Notes: a model not told the origin generated them from the letters alone. DNA of 57,907 nt from CAYFPS01 sp964345075 (GCA_964345075.1 CAYFPS010000019.1:1-57907), one strand, 5' to 3'; positions 36,881 to 45,749 are shown, numbered from the stretch's first letter. A program made the numbers and translations.

Positions 36881-37642
36881 ATGCCGGGCACGGCCCACGA
36901 AGAACTTAGGTCTAGTGATTTTCTGCTGGTTCTCAGCGGAGCTGGATTAAGCGCTGTATCCGGCGTGCCAACTTTTCGCGGCGCTGGTGGTTTGTGGAAG
37001 CACTTTCGCGCCGAGGACCTGGCCACGCCAGCTGCTTTCCAGCGGATGCCGGAAGAAGTCTGGGCCTGGTATCGCTGGCGACTTGAAGCACTTTCCACCT
37101 GCAAGCCAAATCCGGCCCACCATGCGCTCGCGCGCTGGGCGGCCCACTCCGGGTGCCTGATTCTAAACCAGAATGTAGACGGCCTGCTGGAAGAAGCCTT
37201 TGCCGAGGCCGGCCTTGAACACAGATCGATTGTCAACCTGCACGGAACCTTGCGTGAATTCCGCTGCAGCGCCTGCTCGCTTAAGGGAAGCATGGACGAT
37301 TTACCGGCGGATCCACTGCCGCGCTGCCGAAAGTGTTCGAGCCTGCTCAGGCCGGCGGTGGTCTGGTTTGGCGAGATGCTGCCGGAGGCCGCACTGAATG
37401 CCCTTAAGGACGGGCCGCAACTCTGTGATACATTGATCAGCGTGGGCACCTCGGGACAGGTCTGGCCGGCCGCCGGTGTGATCCACGCCTGTTCGCAGCT
37501 GGGGAAGAGCGTGATCGAGATTAATCCGGATGAGAGTGCCTTTGCCGCCGCAGGCAGCCACAGGCTGACAGGCCGTGCAGCCGAACTGTTGCCGGCGCTT
37601 TTCGACAAGGTCCTGGGAAAAGCGGGTAGTTACCATGACTGA
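36881..37642 (+). CDS. Sirtuin-family NAD-dependent deacylase
   Basis: The 253-residue protein has the sirtuin motifs GAGLSAVSGVPTFRG at the N-terminus, QNVDGL, the catalytic H in NLHGTLREF, a C-x2-C ... C-x2-C zinc site (RCSAC and RCRKC) and VSVGTSG-like NAD loops. It would remove acyl groups from lysines. ATG 36881 follows GAGGTGAGA; the upstream GTG is less likely. The 3' end overlaps the next gene by eight bases. Whether it is CobB-like or a depropionylase cannot be told; proximity to the methylmalonyl operon makes propionyl-lysine control a thought, not a claim. Confidence 0.93.
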   Translation: MPGTAHEELRSSDFLLVLSGAGLSAVSGVPTFRGAGGLWKHFRAEDLATPAAFQRMPEEVWAWYRWRLEALSTCKPNPAHHALARWAAHSGCLILNQNVDGLLEEAFAEAGLEHRSIVNLHGTLREFRCSACSLKGSMDDLPADPLPRCRKCSSLLRPAVVWFGEMLPEAALNALKDGPQLCDTLISVGTSGQVWPAAGVIHACSQLGKSVIEINPDESAFAAAGSHRLTGRAAELLPALFDKVLGKAGSYHD

Positions 37643-39902
37643 TCGCTTGCTACGTCTCCTGCTACTTGGCCTGCTGCTGACGGGGATGGGTTGCGGGGCT
37701 TACTTCAATACCTATTACAACGCCCGCGAGGCCTACGATGAGGGCGTGCGCACACAGGAGCGCAGCGGGGATCGTGCCGCGCGCACAAGCTTTGACAAAT
37801 GCCTGCGTGTGTCTTCCAAACTGCTTCAGTTTTACCCCGAATCCCGCTGGGTGGACAACACCATTCTGCTCATCGGGCAGTGCTATGTCCACATGGAGCA
37901 GTATCACCGTGCCCTGCGCAAGTTCGATGAGCTGGAGGCCGAGTTTCCCGACTCCGAATTGATGCCCGATGTGCGCATCTGGCGCGCGCGCAGTCTGCTG
38001 GCGCTGGAGCGCGATGAAGCCTGCCGGGCGGAGCTGGGTCGCCTCAAGGGCGTCAAGCTGAATCGCGAGCAGCGCGTCGAATTGAACAAGGTCTGGGCCA
38101 GCCTTCACCAGTTCGAGGAAAACCTCGACCAGTTGGTTGAAACACAGCAGAAGCTGCTGGATTCCGCTCGCAAGCGGAGTGACAAGGCGAAGATCAACCT
38201 GGAGATCGCCCACAGTTACGAAACACTCGGACAGTGGGAACTGGCGCTGAAGCATTTTGGCAATGCCCGCCGCCATCGCCCCAATCACGATCTGCTTCTT
38301 GAAAGCTGGCTGGGCAGTCTGGACAACATGCTGCGTCTGGGCAGACTGCAGACTGTCGAGCGGCGCCTTCGAAAGCTGAAGAAAGACGAACGCTTTTTTG
38401 AAGAGCGGCATGCTTTGCTGCTGCGTGAAGCATGGCTCTTTGAGGCCAAAGGTCAGGTGACACAGGCTGAAGAACTCTGGCGCGAGATCCTGCTGGAGCA
38501 CAAGAGCACAACCAGCTCTTCGGCCAGTGCTTACGGGCTGGCGCGTCGCTTTCTGATTCAGAAGGCCGAGCCCGACAGCGCGGAAGTGTATTACAAACGC
38601 AGCAAGCAGGAAAAGTCCACCAGTATCTGGGCCGACTCCAGTGCCAGCGCGCTGGATCTTCTGGGTAATCTGCGCAGCACGCAGAACAAGGCACGTGATC
38701 TGGATATGGCCAGGCAGTTCCTGCTGAATGGCCTGGTTCCCGATACCGCCCGGGTTCGTCTGGCTTTGGCGCGCCTGGAAAACCTGCGTCCGGCGCTTCT
38801 GGACAGCCTTAATGCAGTGGCTGACTCCACACTTGCCCTTGCACCCCCACTCGAAGAAGACAGCACGGCCGTGATACAGGCACTGCCGAATGTTGCAGAA
38901 GAACCGCAGGGCCGCGAAGACGAGCCTGCAGCCAAGGGCAAGAGCCGTCGGCGCAGACTCTTTGACTTCGATCGCAAGGAGCGCGAGGAGGCCCGTCAGG
39001 ACAGCCTGCGTCAGGTGCAGCTGGCCGATAGTCTGGCCAATCTGGCCGCCGCACAATTGCAGGCCGAACGGGACAGTGTCTGGACCCTGGCCATTCTCGA
39101 TACCTTGCTCACCCCGCAAATCGACAGTCTGACGATACTTCAGGAGAGCGACAGTCTGGCCCGCCTGCTGGTCGAAGAGCGCTTCACCTATGCCGAACTG
39201 CTTGCGCGCAAGCTGCGCAGACTGGATCAGGCTGACAGTCTTTATTCACTGCTGTTGGCCGACTCCACCACTGGCGATGAGCAGATGGCCCGGCTCTGGT
39301 ATGCCTATGGTCGCATGAAAATCATGCAGGAGCGTGATACAAGCGGCTACGACTGGATGCGCAATCTGGTGGAGCGCTATCCGCTGGCCCTGGCATCCAA
39401 TCCTGCTCGCGCCATGCTCGGCTTGCCGCCTGCCGTTACCGCCGAGGACAGCGCAGCCGTGCTGCTGGAGCTGGCGCAGGAGCAGCGTTTTGCAGGGGAC
39501 AGGCCGCTGGAGGATGTTCTGGCCGCATACCGGACCTGCACCGAGCGATACCCCGAGACGCGCGCCGCGTACACGGCCTGGATTGCCATGGGTGTGCTGG
39601 CGCTGGAAGATCTGGAGAATCCTGCCATGGCGGAAGAGTCCTTTCGGCAGGCCCTGCGGCGTTTTCCTGAGGGTGAAGCCAATACTCAGCTGTTGAAGCG
39701 ACTGGGTATCGCCGTGCTGGCAGACGATGCCGCGAAAGTGGAAGTTCCGGTTCAGGAAGTTGAAGTCAGCGTTGAGCAGCGCGACGAAAGCGGGCGCTTT
39801 ACGGATCAGGATCTGCAGCTGGACATCGAAGAAAGGCTGGACAAGCTGCGCCAGCGCTTTGAGAGCATCGGTCGCATCAGTCTGGAGCGAGTGCTGGAAT
39901 GA
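37635..39902 (+). CDS. Large TPR lipoprotein (BamD-like repeats)
   Basis: The 755-residue protein begins with a lipoprotein signal (MTDRLLRLLLLGLLLTGMGC, lipobox G-M-G-C). Residues 30-340 have tetratricopeptide helices (Y-F-N-T-Y-Y-N-A-R-E-A-Y-D-E-G, R-W-V-D-N-T-I-L-L-I-G-Q-C-Y, etc.) like the outer-membrane assembly lipoprotein family. A long middle section (340-540) is very rich in Leu, Asp and Ser with repeated D-S-L units, and TPR-like helices return at the end. It is probably anchored in the outer membrane facing the periplasm. Three octamers, GTGATACA, occur inside or next to it (37425 in the sirtuin, 38871, 39334). Confidence 0.75.
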   Translation: MTDRLLRLLLLGLLLTGMGCGAYFNTYYNAREAYDEGVRTQERSGDRAARTSFDKCLRVSSKLLQFYPESRWVDNTILLIGQCYVHMEQYHRALRKFDELEAEFPDSELMPDVRIWRARSLLALERDEACRAELGRLKGVKLNREQRVELNKVWASLHQFEENLDQLVETQQKLLDSARKRSDKAKINLEIAHSYETLGQWELALKHFGNARRHRPNHDLLLESWLGSLDNMLRLGRLQTVERRLRKLKKDERFFEERHALLLREAWLFEAKGQVTQAEELWREILLEHKSTTSSSASAYGLARRFLIQKAEPDSAEVYYKRSKQEKSTSIWADSSASALDLLGNLRSTQNKARDLDMARQFLLNGLVPDTARVRLALARLENLRPALLDSLNAVADSTLALAPPLEEDSTAVIQALPNVAEEPQGREDEPAAKGKSRRRRLFDFDRKEREEARQDSLRQVQLADSLANLAAAQLQAERDSVWTLAILDTLLTPQIDSLTILQESDSLARLLVEERFTYAELLARKLRRLDQADSLYSLLLADSTTGDEQMARLWYAYGRMKIMQERDTSGYDWMRNLVERYPLALASNPARAMLGLPPAVTAEDSAAVLLELAQEQRFAGDRPLEDVLAAYRTCTERYPETRAAYTAWIAMGVLALEDLENPAMAEESFRQALRRFPEGEANTQLLKRLGIAVLADDAAKVEVPVQEVEVSVEQRDESGRFTDQDLQLDIEERLDKLRQRFESIGRISLERVLE

Positions 39903-40669
39903 GTATCAGCCACGCCAATCTGGAACTTGTCGAAAACCGGGAGCTGGGTGCAGGACTCTTTCTGTTGCGCCTTGCCCTGCCCGCTGCTTTCAAGGGACAA
40001 TTTCAGGCTGGCCAATTCCTTCAGCTCAGCTTGCCCGGATTCACCCTGCCACGGCCTTTCAGTATTCTGGCGTCCAGTGATGAAGCTCTGGACCTGCTGA
40101 TCAAGGTGGTGGGCGAGGCGACAGAAGCCCTGGCCGCATTTGCCTGCGGCAGCAGGATTGCTTGCAGCTGGCCACTGGGAAGGTCTTTTGCGGACCTGCT
40201 TGGTGGCAGTCAGTCCGTGATACTGGTCGGCGGTGGTGTGGGCATTGCCCCCTTGATTGCCGCCTATGGGCAAATGTCCGGGCGCTGTGATCGCGTGCTT
40301 TTTGGCTTCAGGGACGAAGCTCAATTCGCGGCAAGCCTGAAGATCTGCCCAGAAAACATGCCACTTGAATGCAGCACCGAGGACGGCAGTCATGGTCATC
40401 ACGGCCGTGTGACAGCCCTGCTCGAAAATGCGCTGCGCAAACATAATGGAACGGTTCTTTGCTGTGGCCCCGACCCCATGATGAAGGCTGTTGCAGAACT
40501 GTGTCGCGGGGCCGGCCGCCGCTGCCTGCTTAGCCTGGAAACCTACATGGGCTGCGGCGTGGGCATCTGCGCCGGCTGCGCGGTTCCACAAAAGGACGCC
40601 CGCATGGCCCTCTGCTGCAAGGAAGGGCCGGTCTTTGATGCCGCCGATCTGCTGGAGAATCTGGCATGA
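39899..40669 (+). CDS. pyrK: Dihydroorotate dehydrogenase electron-transfer subunit
   Basis: PyrK carries electrons from PyrD to NAD through FAD and an iron-sulphur cluster. The 256-residue protein shows the FAD-binding RPFSILA, NAD-loop VGGGVGIAPLI, and the [2Fe-2S] ligands C-x4-C-x2-C in the MGCGVGICAGC segment plus a Cys pair in ALCCKEGPVF. It starts in an ATGA overlap with the lipoprotein and overlaps pyrD by four bases. Together they form the NAD-linked class 1B dihydroorotate dehydrogenase. Confidence 0.95.
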   Translation: MSISHANLELVENRELGAGLFLLRLALPAAFKGQFQAGQFLQLSLPGFTLPRPFSILASSDEALDLLIKVVGEATEALAAFACGSRIACSWPLGRSFADLLGGSQSVILVGGGVGIAPLIAAYGQMSGRCDRVLFGFRDEAQFAASLKICPENMPLECSTEDGSHGHHGRVTALLENALRKHNGTVLCCGPDPMMKAVAELCRGAGRRCLLSLETYMGCGVGICAGCAVPQKDARMALCCKEGPVFDAADLLENLA

Positions 40670-41607
40670 ATTTAAGGCAGCAGACAGGCCATTTTGATCT
40701 GTCCAATCCAATCTTTCTGGCTTCTGGCACCTGCGGCTTCGGTCAGGAAATGGAAGCCTTTGGTGATCTATCCCTGCTGGGCGGGCTGTTCAGCAAGGCC
40801 GTAACACCCGAGACCCGTAGCGGGAATCCCATGCCCAGACTGGCGGAAACGCCCCATGGCCTGCTCAATTCCATTGGCCTGGCCAATCCCGGGCTCGAAG
40901 GCTTCTTAAGCGACAAACTGCCCTGGTTAAGGGGTCTCGACTGCTCTGTTTTCGTCAATGTAGCCGGGCGCAGCTCCGAGGATTACCTGACTGTATCACG
41001 GGCCCTTCAGCAGGCCGAGGATACGCGCGCATCACACGAAGCCCCGCTGGCTGGCATCGAGCTGAATGTGAGCTGCCCCAATGTGAAGGAGGGCGGAATC
41101 AGTTTCGGCTCCCGCGCAGCGGATCTTTCCCGTCTTGTATCACAGGTGCGCCAGGTCTGGCGGGGAGCGCTTGTGGTCAAGCTGACGCCTCAGACCAGCT
41201 CGGTTGCGGAAATGGCACGGGCAGCTGCCGATGCTGGCGCGGATGCCTTAAGCCTGATCAACACCATCCCCGGCATGGCCATTGACTTGAAGACGCGTCG
41301 CCCGCGCACCATCACCAATACCAGCGGCTATTCCGGCCCTGCCATCAAGCCGGTGGCTATTGCCCAGGTCTGGCAGGCGGCAGGTGCCTGCAAGCTTCCA
41401 ATCTTCGGCATCGGCGGTATCCAGACAGTGGAAGATGTGGTCGAATTTCTGCTGGCTGGCGCCTGCGCCGTGCAGGTGGGAACGGCCAGTTTTACGGCCC
41501 CGGACAGGGCCTGGCGACTGCTGGAGGGTCTCGCCCTGTGGATGGAGCGGGAAGGCATCAAGGATGTTGCTGAACTTGTCGGAGCGGTCAGACCCTGGTC
41601 CTTCTGA
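40666..41607 (+). CDS. pyrD: Dihydroorotate dehydrogenase, class 1B catalytic subunit
   Basis: The 313-residue FMN enzyme oxidises dihydroorotate to orotate in pyrimidine synthesis. Seen are NPIFLASGTCGFG, the SIGLANPG loop, the active-site Cys in NVSCPNVKEGG, VKLTPQTSS, and the FMN phosphate-binding GIGGIQTVEDVVEFLLAGA. It pairs with PyrK directly upstream. Octamers TGTATCAC at 40992 and 41136 both give Val-Ser, so two copies lie 144 bp apart. Confidence 0.97.
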   Translation: MNLRQQTGHFDLSNPIFLASGTCGFGQEMEAFGDLSLLGGLFSKAVTPETRSGNPMPRLAETPHGLLNSIGLANPGLEGFLSDKLPWLRGLDCSVFVNVAGRSSEDYLTVSRALQQAEDTRASHEAPLAGIELNVSCPNVKEGGISFGSRAADLSRLVSQVRQVWRGALVVKLTPQTSSVAEMARAAADAGADALSLINTIPGMAIDLKTRRPRTITNTSGYSGPAIKPVAIAQVWQAAGACKLPIFGIGGIQTVEDVVEFLLAGACAVQVGTASFTAPDRAWRLLEGLALWMEREGIKDVAELVGAVRPWSF

Positions 41608-42359
41608 TGCGCGCCTCGCCGCATCCTGCCCTGTTCTTTCTGCACCTGCTGCTGCCTGCGCTGGCGGCTCCCATGCTTGCCCTGAGCCTTCAGCTTCGTC
41701 ACGATCTGGCGCCCGCACCCGGCCCCGTACTTGTCCTGCTGGCTTCGGCCGTCTTCATCGTTTACAGTCTGGATCGCTTGAAGGAAGCAGGACTTGCCGC
41801 CTTCAGGCCCTGGCTGCTTGCGGGCCTTGCGCTGGCTGCTTGTTGTCTGCTCTGGCTATTGCCCGCCGCAAGGGAGTTGAACCTCCTTCTGCCTGGCGCT
41901 GCCGGCGTGCTTGCTCTGCTGCACGGAAAGGNNNNNNNNNNGCTGCCCGGGCTGAAGAATCTGCTGATCGCCCTGGCCTGGTCGCTGGCGATAAACGGCA
42001 GCTCCCGCATGGTTGAACTGGATGTCCTCGCCTTTATCGAGCTTTGTGGTCTGGTCTTTTCCGCCAGCCTGCTCTGCGACTGGCCGGAAGCCATGCAGGG
42101 CAGACGCGACGGCAGCCTGCTTGGCCCGAATCAATCGCCCTTTGTGATACAACTGATGGTGATTCTGCCGCTCCTGCCAGCACTGCTGGCGCCCTTCTGG
42201 ACAAGTGGCGGGGCGGCATATGCGCTAAGTGGCTGGCTGCTTGTGATACAGCTGGCAGTCCCCGGATTCAAGCGCTACCACTACCCGGCGGCACTGCTGG
42301 CTGATGGCGCACTGGCCTTGCCGGGCCTCCTGCTGCTGGCCGGAACTCTTCTCGACTGA
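41607..42359 (+). CDS. Polytopic membrane protein, UbiA-prenyltransferase-like
   Basis: The protein has about seven to eight membrane segments over roughly 250 residues. The motif V-F-I-V-Y-S-L-D-R-L-K-E resembles the first aspartate-containing loop of UbiA-type prenyltransferases, and C-D-W-P-E-A-M-Q-G-R-R-D may be the second. The metal sites are atypical, so catalytic function is not certain. A 10-N gap (41932-41941) leaves residues 109-112 unknown; the frame stays open only if the gap length is right. Octamers in reverse orientation at 42144 and 42243 read Val-Ile-Gln. It starts in a TGATG overlap with pyrD and ends 17 bp from the convergent rlpA. Confidence 0.6.
   Translation: MRASPHPALFFLHLLLPALAAPMLALSLQLRHDLAPAPGPVLVLLASAVFIVYSLDRLKEAGLAAFRPWLLAGLALAACCLLWLLPAARELNLLLPGAAGVLALLHGKXXXXLPGLKNLLIALAWSLAINGSSRMVELDVLAFIELCGLVFSASLLCDWPEAMQGRRDGSLLGPNQSPFVIQLMVILPLLPALLAPFWTSGGAAYALSGWLLVIQLAVPGFKRYHYPAALLADGALALPGLLLLAGTLLD
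41932..41941. other. Assembly gap, 10 N
   Basis: Ten unknown bases interrupt the UbiA-like gene. Their true number is uncertain, so the frame across them is an assumption. Confidence 1.
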
Positions 42360-42376
42360 GATGGCGGGATTGCCCT

Positions 42377-42865
42377 TCAGGGCAGGGTAAGAATGCGCGC
42401 CTCGATGCGGGCGGTGCCTGTTTCCAGCATGCCCAGCCTTTCGGCCGCGCCCTTGCTCAGATCCAGCATGCGCCCCGATTTGAAGGGGCCACGATCGTTG
42501 ACCAGCACTTCAACCTTGCGCCCAGTATCCAGAGACTTGACCTGCAGCCATGTTCCCAGCGGCAGTTCGCGGTGTGCGGCGCTCATCCCATTCATGTCAA
42601 AGACATCACCGGAAGCCGTTTTCTTGCCGTGAAAGCCCGGTCCGTACCACGATGCCGTGCCTGAAAGGACCTGTCCGGCGCGCCACTCGCCCTGGCTGGC
42701 CTTTGCCTGTGGGGCTGCCTTCGTTTTGCTTCGGCGTGCGGGTTGATGGTCGGTAAAGCGAGGCTGAGCCGTGCAGGCTGCCAGCAGCAGGCAGATCACC
42801 AATGAAAGCGCCAGTCTGGCACGGCTATGGCTTGAGGTGACGAAGGGCTGCGGGGTCAAGCTCAT
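42377..42865 (-). CDS. rlpA: Septal ring lytic transglycosylase RlpA family lipoprotein
   Basis: The 162-residue protein has a lipoprotein signal (LALSLVICLLLAAC, Cys31) and the double-psi beta-barrel of RlpA, with GTASWYGPGFHGKKTASG, A-A-H-R-E-L-P-L-G-T and V-L-V-N-D-R-G-P-F as diagnostic blocks. RlpA cuts glycan strands of denuded peptidoglycan at the septum. The SPOR domain is absent. ATG 42865, preceded by GGAG, is chosen over an upstream start at 42928 inside the aldolase gene. The 5' end overlaps that gene by 41 bases. Confidence 0.9.
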   Translation of the reverse strand: MSLTPQPFVTSSHSRARLALSLVICLLLAACTAQPRFTDHQPARRSKTKAAPQAKASQGEWRAGQVLSGTASWYGPGFHGKKTASGDVFDMNGMSAAHRELPLGTWLQVKSLDTGRKVEVLVNDRGPFKSGRMLDLSKGAAERLGMLETGTARIEARILTLP

Positions 42866-43454
42866 TGAGATCTCCAAGTTGCAGGGCCAGAAAGGTGCTG
42901 CGCGCCACCTGCTCGACCTGTTCGGCAATCAGGCAGGCGTCCAGCGGGCTTTTGTCGCTGATGCAGATCAGGCCATGGTTGGCCAGCAATATGGCGCGGT
43001 GTCCGGCCGCAATATGCGGACGAAGGGCCAGGGCCAGCGCCTGGCTGCCGGGATCGGCAAAGTCAGCCAGCGGTACGGGGGCACCCAGAAGCTGGATCAG
43101 CTCCGCCACCAGCAGCGGCTTCAGGCCTTTACGCGTGCAGGCGAAGGCCGTGGCGTGGGGGGCGTGAACGTGTACGGCTGCCAGCGCAGTTGGCCTGAGC
43201 TGGTAGACCAGCTGGTGCATGGGCCATTCACTGGAAACGCGCAGCCCGGGATCCGGACTGCCGGCAAGGGGCATGCGCTTCAGATCGCGGGCCTTCAACA
43301 TGCCCTTGCAGCTTCCGGCGGGCGTAATCAGGATTTCGCTATCGCGAATGTTGCGGCGCGCGCTCAGGTTGCCTTCATAAGCGGCAATCAGGCCCCGCTG
43401 ATAGATGTGCGAGCCCGCCTGGCAGAGCTCCTGGGCCAGTTGCTGCCAGCTCAT
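42825..43454 (-). CDS. Class II aldolase/adducin-family protein
   Basis: The 209-residue protein shows Y-E-G-N-L-S-A-R (phosphate loop), the zinc ligand pair in V-H-V-H-A-P-H, and L-L-A-N-H-G-L as the third His, the fingerprint of fuculose-1-phosphate aldolase, ribulose-5-phosphate epimerase and methylthioribulose dehydratase relatives. Which sugar phosphate it acts on is not evident. It starts within a four-base overlap with the upstream outer-membrane protein gene and overlaps rlpA at its end. Confidence 0.88.
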   Translation of the reverse strand: MSWQQLAQELCQAGSHIYQRGLIAAYEGNLSARRNIRDSEILITPAGSCKGMLKARDLKRMPLAGSPDPGLRVSSEWPMHQLVYQLRPTALAAVHVHAPHATAFACTRKGLKPLLVAELIQLLGAPVPLADFADPGSQALALALRPHIAAGHRAILLANHGLICISDKSPLDACLIAEQVEQVARSTFLALQLGDLNELDPAALRHLKP

Positions 43455-45715
43455 GGCCGTGGCCTCCAGACAAGGCTTAGGCGGTAGAGGCTTTCGCTTT
43501 CATCCAGCTGCTTCACTTCGCCATTGATTGTATCACGGGACCAGTCAACCCAGTTCAGGTCACTTCCCGGCAACAGATCCAGCGCTTCCAGTCCCAAAGA
43601 GACCTTCGGGGTTAACTGCCAGTTGAAGGCCAGATCCAGCCGCAGACGCTTGTCCAGTCGACTCCAGGCGCGGTAATCGTTAAGAGCATTGCGCTCGCCC
43701 AGTGCCAGCAGCTTGCCGGAGAAGACCGCTTGCCGTCCGGCCAGTTGAAAGCTCCGTTCAAGATCCAGCTGCATGCTCCACTTGGCCTCGCCTGGCAGAC
43801 GATCCAGTTTGGCTTCCAGTGGTAGCCAACTGGCTGCACTGTTTCGCCAGGAAACCAGCTGATCGTGATCCAGCCAGGCCCGGCTGAGCAGGAACTTCAG
43901 CTCATAGCCAGCCAATTGCCCGGTCCAGGAAGCATCCAGCAGAAGCTGGTTCAGATCCACTTGACCGCGCTGGCTGCTGGTTGGATCAAACTGGGCATCG
44001 GCCATGGAAAGGCGCTCGAGGGGCAGATGCTGCCAGCTGCGAGCACTGCCACCCAGCGAGAAGCTGCCTGTCATCAGAGGAAAGGCTGTCTCAAGGCGTA
44101 GTTCTTCCAGCACAGGTTCAGCCAGCAGGGCCTGATTGGCCTGATCGCCGGCCAGATTGACCAGAGCGCCAGCCCAGGGATCCTCCGGCGAATCGACGCC
44201 ATTCCACCATTCCTGCGGCTTCAGCATGCGCTGCCGTCGCAGCCAGGACAGGCGGAAGCGTAAATCGCCAGCGGAGTTCCAGCCCAGTGCCAGCATGGGA
44301 TTCAGGGCCAGCAGATCCTGCTTCATGTCCACATGGGGGCTTTCTTCAAGCGTGAACATGCGCAGGCGCTTGCGCTCGAATTCGTAGTAGCGGTATTCCA
44401 GATCCAGCGTGGCTTCCACATCAAAGCCAGCTGGCAGGAGGTAATAGTCCGTCAGACGGCTGCGGAAGTCCACCTGCCGTTCATCCAGCTGCAGATAGCT
44501 GGTTGACTGGTTGAACCAGACGGGATCCGGATCCATCCAGCCCTTGAGACTGCGAGCCTGGTCTTCCACTTCCATGGCAAGTTGCAGGCGGCCCTTGGGA
44601 TGGAGCTGATCCAGGGCAAGACGCAGTCCCCGGCGCGGTCGATCCTCTTCGCGCCTGGTATTGAACCAGCCCGGATCCGCGCTGCTCTGGCTGAGCAGCC
44701 GGTTGCGCAGCAGGTCCTGCTCCAAAGCCTGACTTTCCAGCGCGTAATTGCCCAGCCAGACCATGGCGGCCAGGCGCAGCTCCTCGCTGGGTGCCCAGCT
44801 CAGGCGGCTTTCCAGCATCCAGCCCTGATCATCCAGATCACCCTGCTTCAGGCTGTCTGCTGAAGGCGCATGCAGCCATAGCCAGGGCGCATTGCTGGCA
44901 AGATCACGGATCCGGCTCTGATGAAGCTCAAGGCGGCTTTCCAGAAGAAGCCCGGCAGGCAGATTCCAGCGATCACCCAGACCTAAACGGTAGCTTTGCC
45001 GCTCGGCTGGATCCGCCAGACCCTGACTGACTTCACCCGTCAGCATCAGCCGGTGGTAACTGCCCATGCTGCGCGCGCTGTTCGCCTTAAGCTGCTGTCC
45101 AAGGGCCGAGAGGCCCAGCGTCAGTGACTGCCCGGCATTCGCCTTTTCCTTCGGCAGACTCTGCTGCCAGTAGCGGTTGCCGAAAAAGCCCGTGCGGGAA
45201 AGCGCCACACTTTCAGCGGCTTCCGTGGGATAGAAGCTCATGCCGCCCCAGGCTCCACGACTGGTACTGCCGGCATTCCCTGTGCGAAAGGAATCACCCG
45301 CGCCGCTTTGCTGCGGATTAGCCTCCGGCCAGCCTTCCTGTCGAAGATCCAGCAGGGCCGGGGACAGCGGCAGTCTGGCAGCTTCGGGAGCTGTCGCAGG
45401 AAGCTCAGTCAGCAGATCACGCGAAGAAAAGGCCTCAAGTTTGAGGAACTCCTCCTGACGGTGATACATATGATGGCGCATGGGTTCAAGGCCGTCGACT
45501 TCCAGCAGAAGATCCAGCGGTCCGCGATTCAGGCCTGGAAAGGAGAAATTGCCATTTGCATCCAGCAGGCAGCTATCCTGTCCGGCGGCAATCAGCAGGC
45601 TGCCTTCAGGCAGTTGGAGGGGGGCCTCCACCTTTCCCCAGAGTCTCAGGCTGTCGGCGCGGGCGGAAAGGCCAAGCGCCAGGATCAACAGGCAGGGCAT
45701 GAGTGTGTGATTCAT
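43451..45715 (-). CDS. Large outer-membrane beta-barrel-like protein
   Basis: The 754-residue product has a signal peptide (cleavage after LSARA, about residue 20), an N-terminal carboxypeptidase-regulatory-like domain (residues 24-90, GKVEAP...LDANGNFSFPGLNRGPL), and then long alternating hydrophobic/polar stretches with many Trp and Tyr, ending in the aromatic-rich YRLSLVWRPRP. This is typical of TonB-linked or plug-less barrels, but the TonB box and plug consensus are not clear. An octamer lies at 43529 and another at 45461. It is divergent from the SDR gene, 34 bp away. Confidence 0.75.
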   Translation of the reverse strand: MNHTLMPCLLILALGLSARADSLRLWGKVEAPLQLPEGSLLIAAGQDSCLLDANGNFSFPGLNRGPLDLLLEVDGLEPMRHHMYHRQEEFLKLEAFSSRDLLTELPATAPEAARLPLSPALLDLRQEGWPEANPQQSGAGDSFRTGNAGSTSRGAWGGMSFYPTEAAESVALSRTGFFGNRYWQQSLPKEKANAGQSLTLGLSALGQQLKANSARSMGSYHRLMLTGEVSQGLADPAERQSYRLGLGDRWNLPAGLLLESRLELHQSRIRDLASNAPWLWLHAPSADSLKQGDLDDQGWMLESRLSWAPSEELRLAAMVWLGNYALESQALEQDLLRNRLLSQSSADPGWFNTRREEDRPRRGLRLALDQLHPKGRLQLAMEVEDQARSLKGWMDPDPVWFNQSTSYLQLDERQVDFRSRLTDYYLLPAGFDVEATLDLEYRYYEFERKRLRMFTLEESPHVDMKQDLLALNPMLALGWNSAGDLRFRLSWLRRQRMLKPQEWWNGVDSPEDPWAGALVNLAGDQANQALLAEPVLEELRLETAFPLMTGSFSLGGSARSWQHLPLERLSMADAQFDPTSSQRGQVDLNQLLLDASWTGQLAGYELKFLLSRAWLDHDQLVSWRNSAASWLPLEAKLDRLPGEAKWSMQLDLERSFQLAGRQAVFSGKLLALGERNALNDYRAWSRLDKRLRLDLAFNWQLTPKVSLGLEALDLLPGSDLNWVDWSRDTINGEVKQLDESESLYRLSLVWRPRP

Positions 45716-45725
45716 GGCTTCAATA

Positions 45726-45739
45726 TAGGGAGATCCCTA
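45726..45739. promoter_or_regulatory. Inverted repeat in the divergent promoter region
   Basis: TAGGGA-GA-TCCCTA lies within the 34-bp gap between divergent starts (45715 minus, 45750 plus). For the minus gene, TTCGAA and TATATT 17 bases apart could act as weak -35/-10 boxes flanking it. The tight gap makes shared control by one site plausible. Confidence 0.5.
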
Positions 45740-45749
45740 CCTTGTTCGA

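Noticed and set aside
37662..39119. Antisense frame of 485 codons opposite the TPR lipoprotein
   Set aside because: Long antisense frames are common in GC-rich coding DNA; it has no domain, and the plus-strand gene has lipobox and TPRs. The same applies to antisense frames at 3776-5020, 12418-13473 and 27777-29048.
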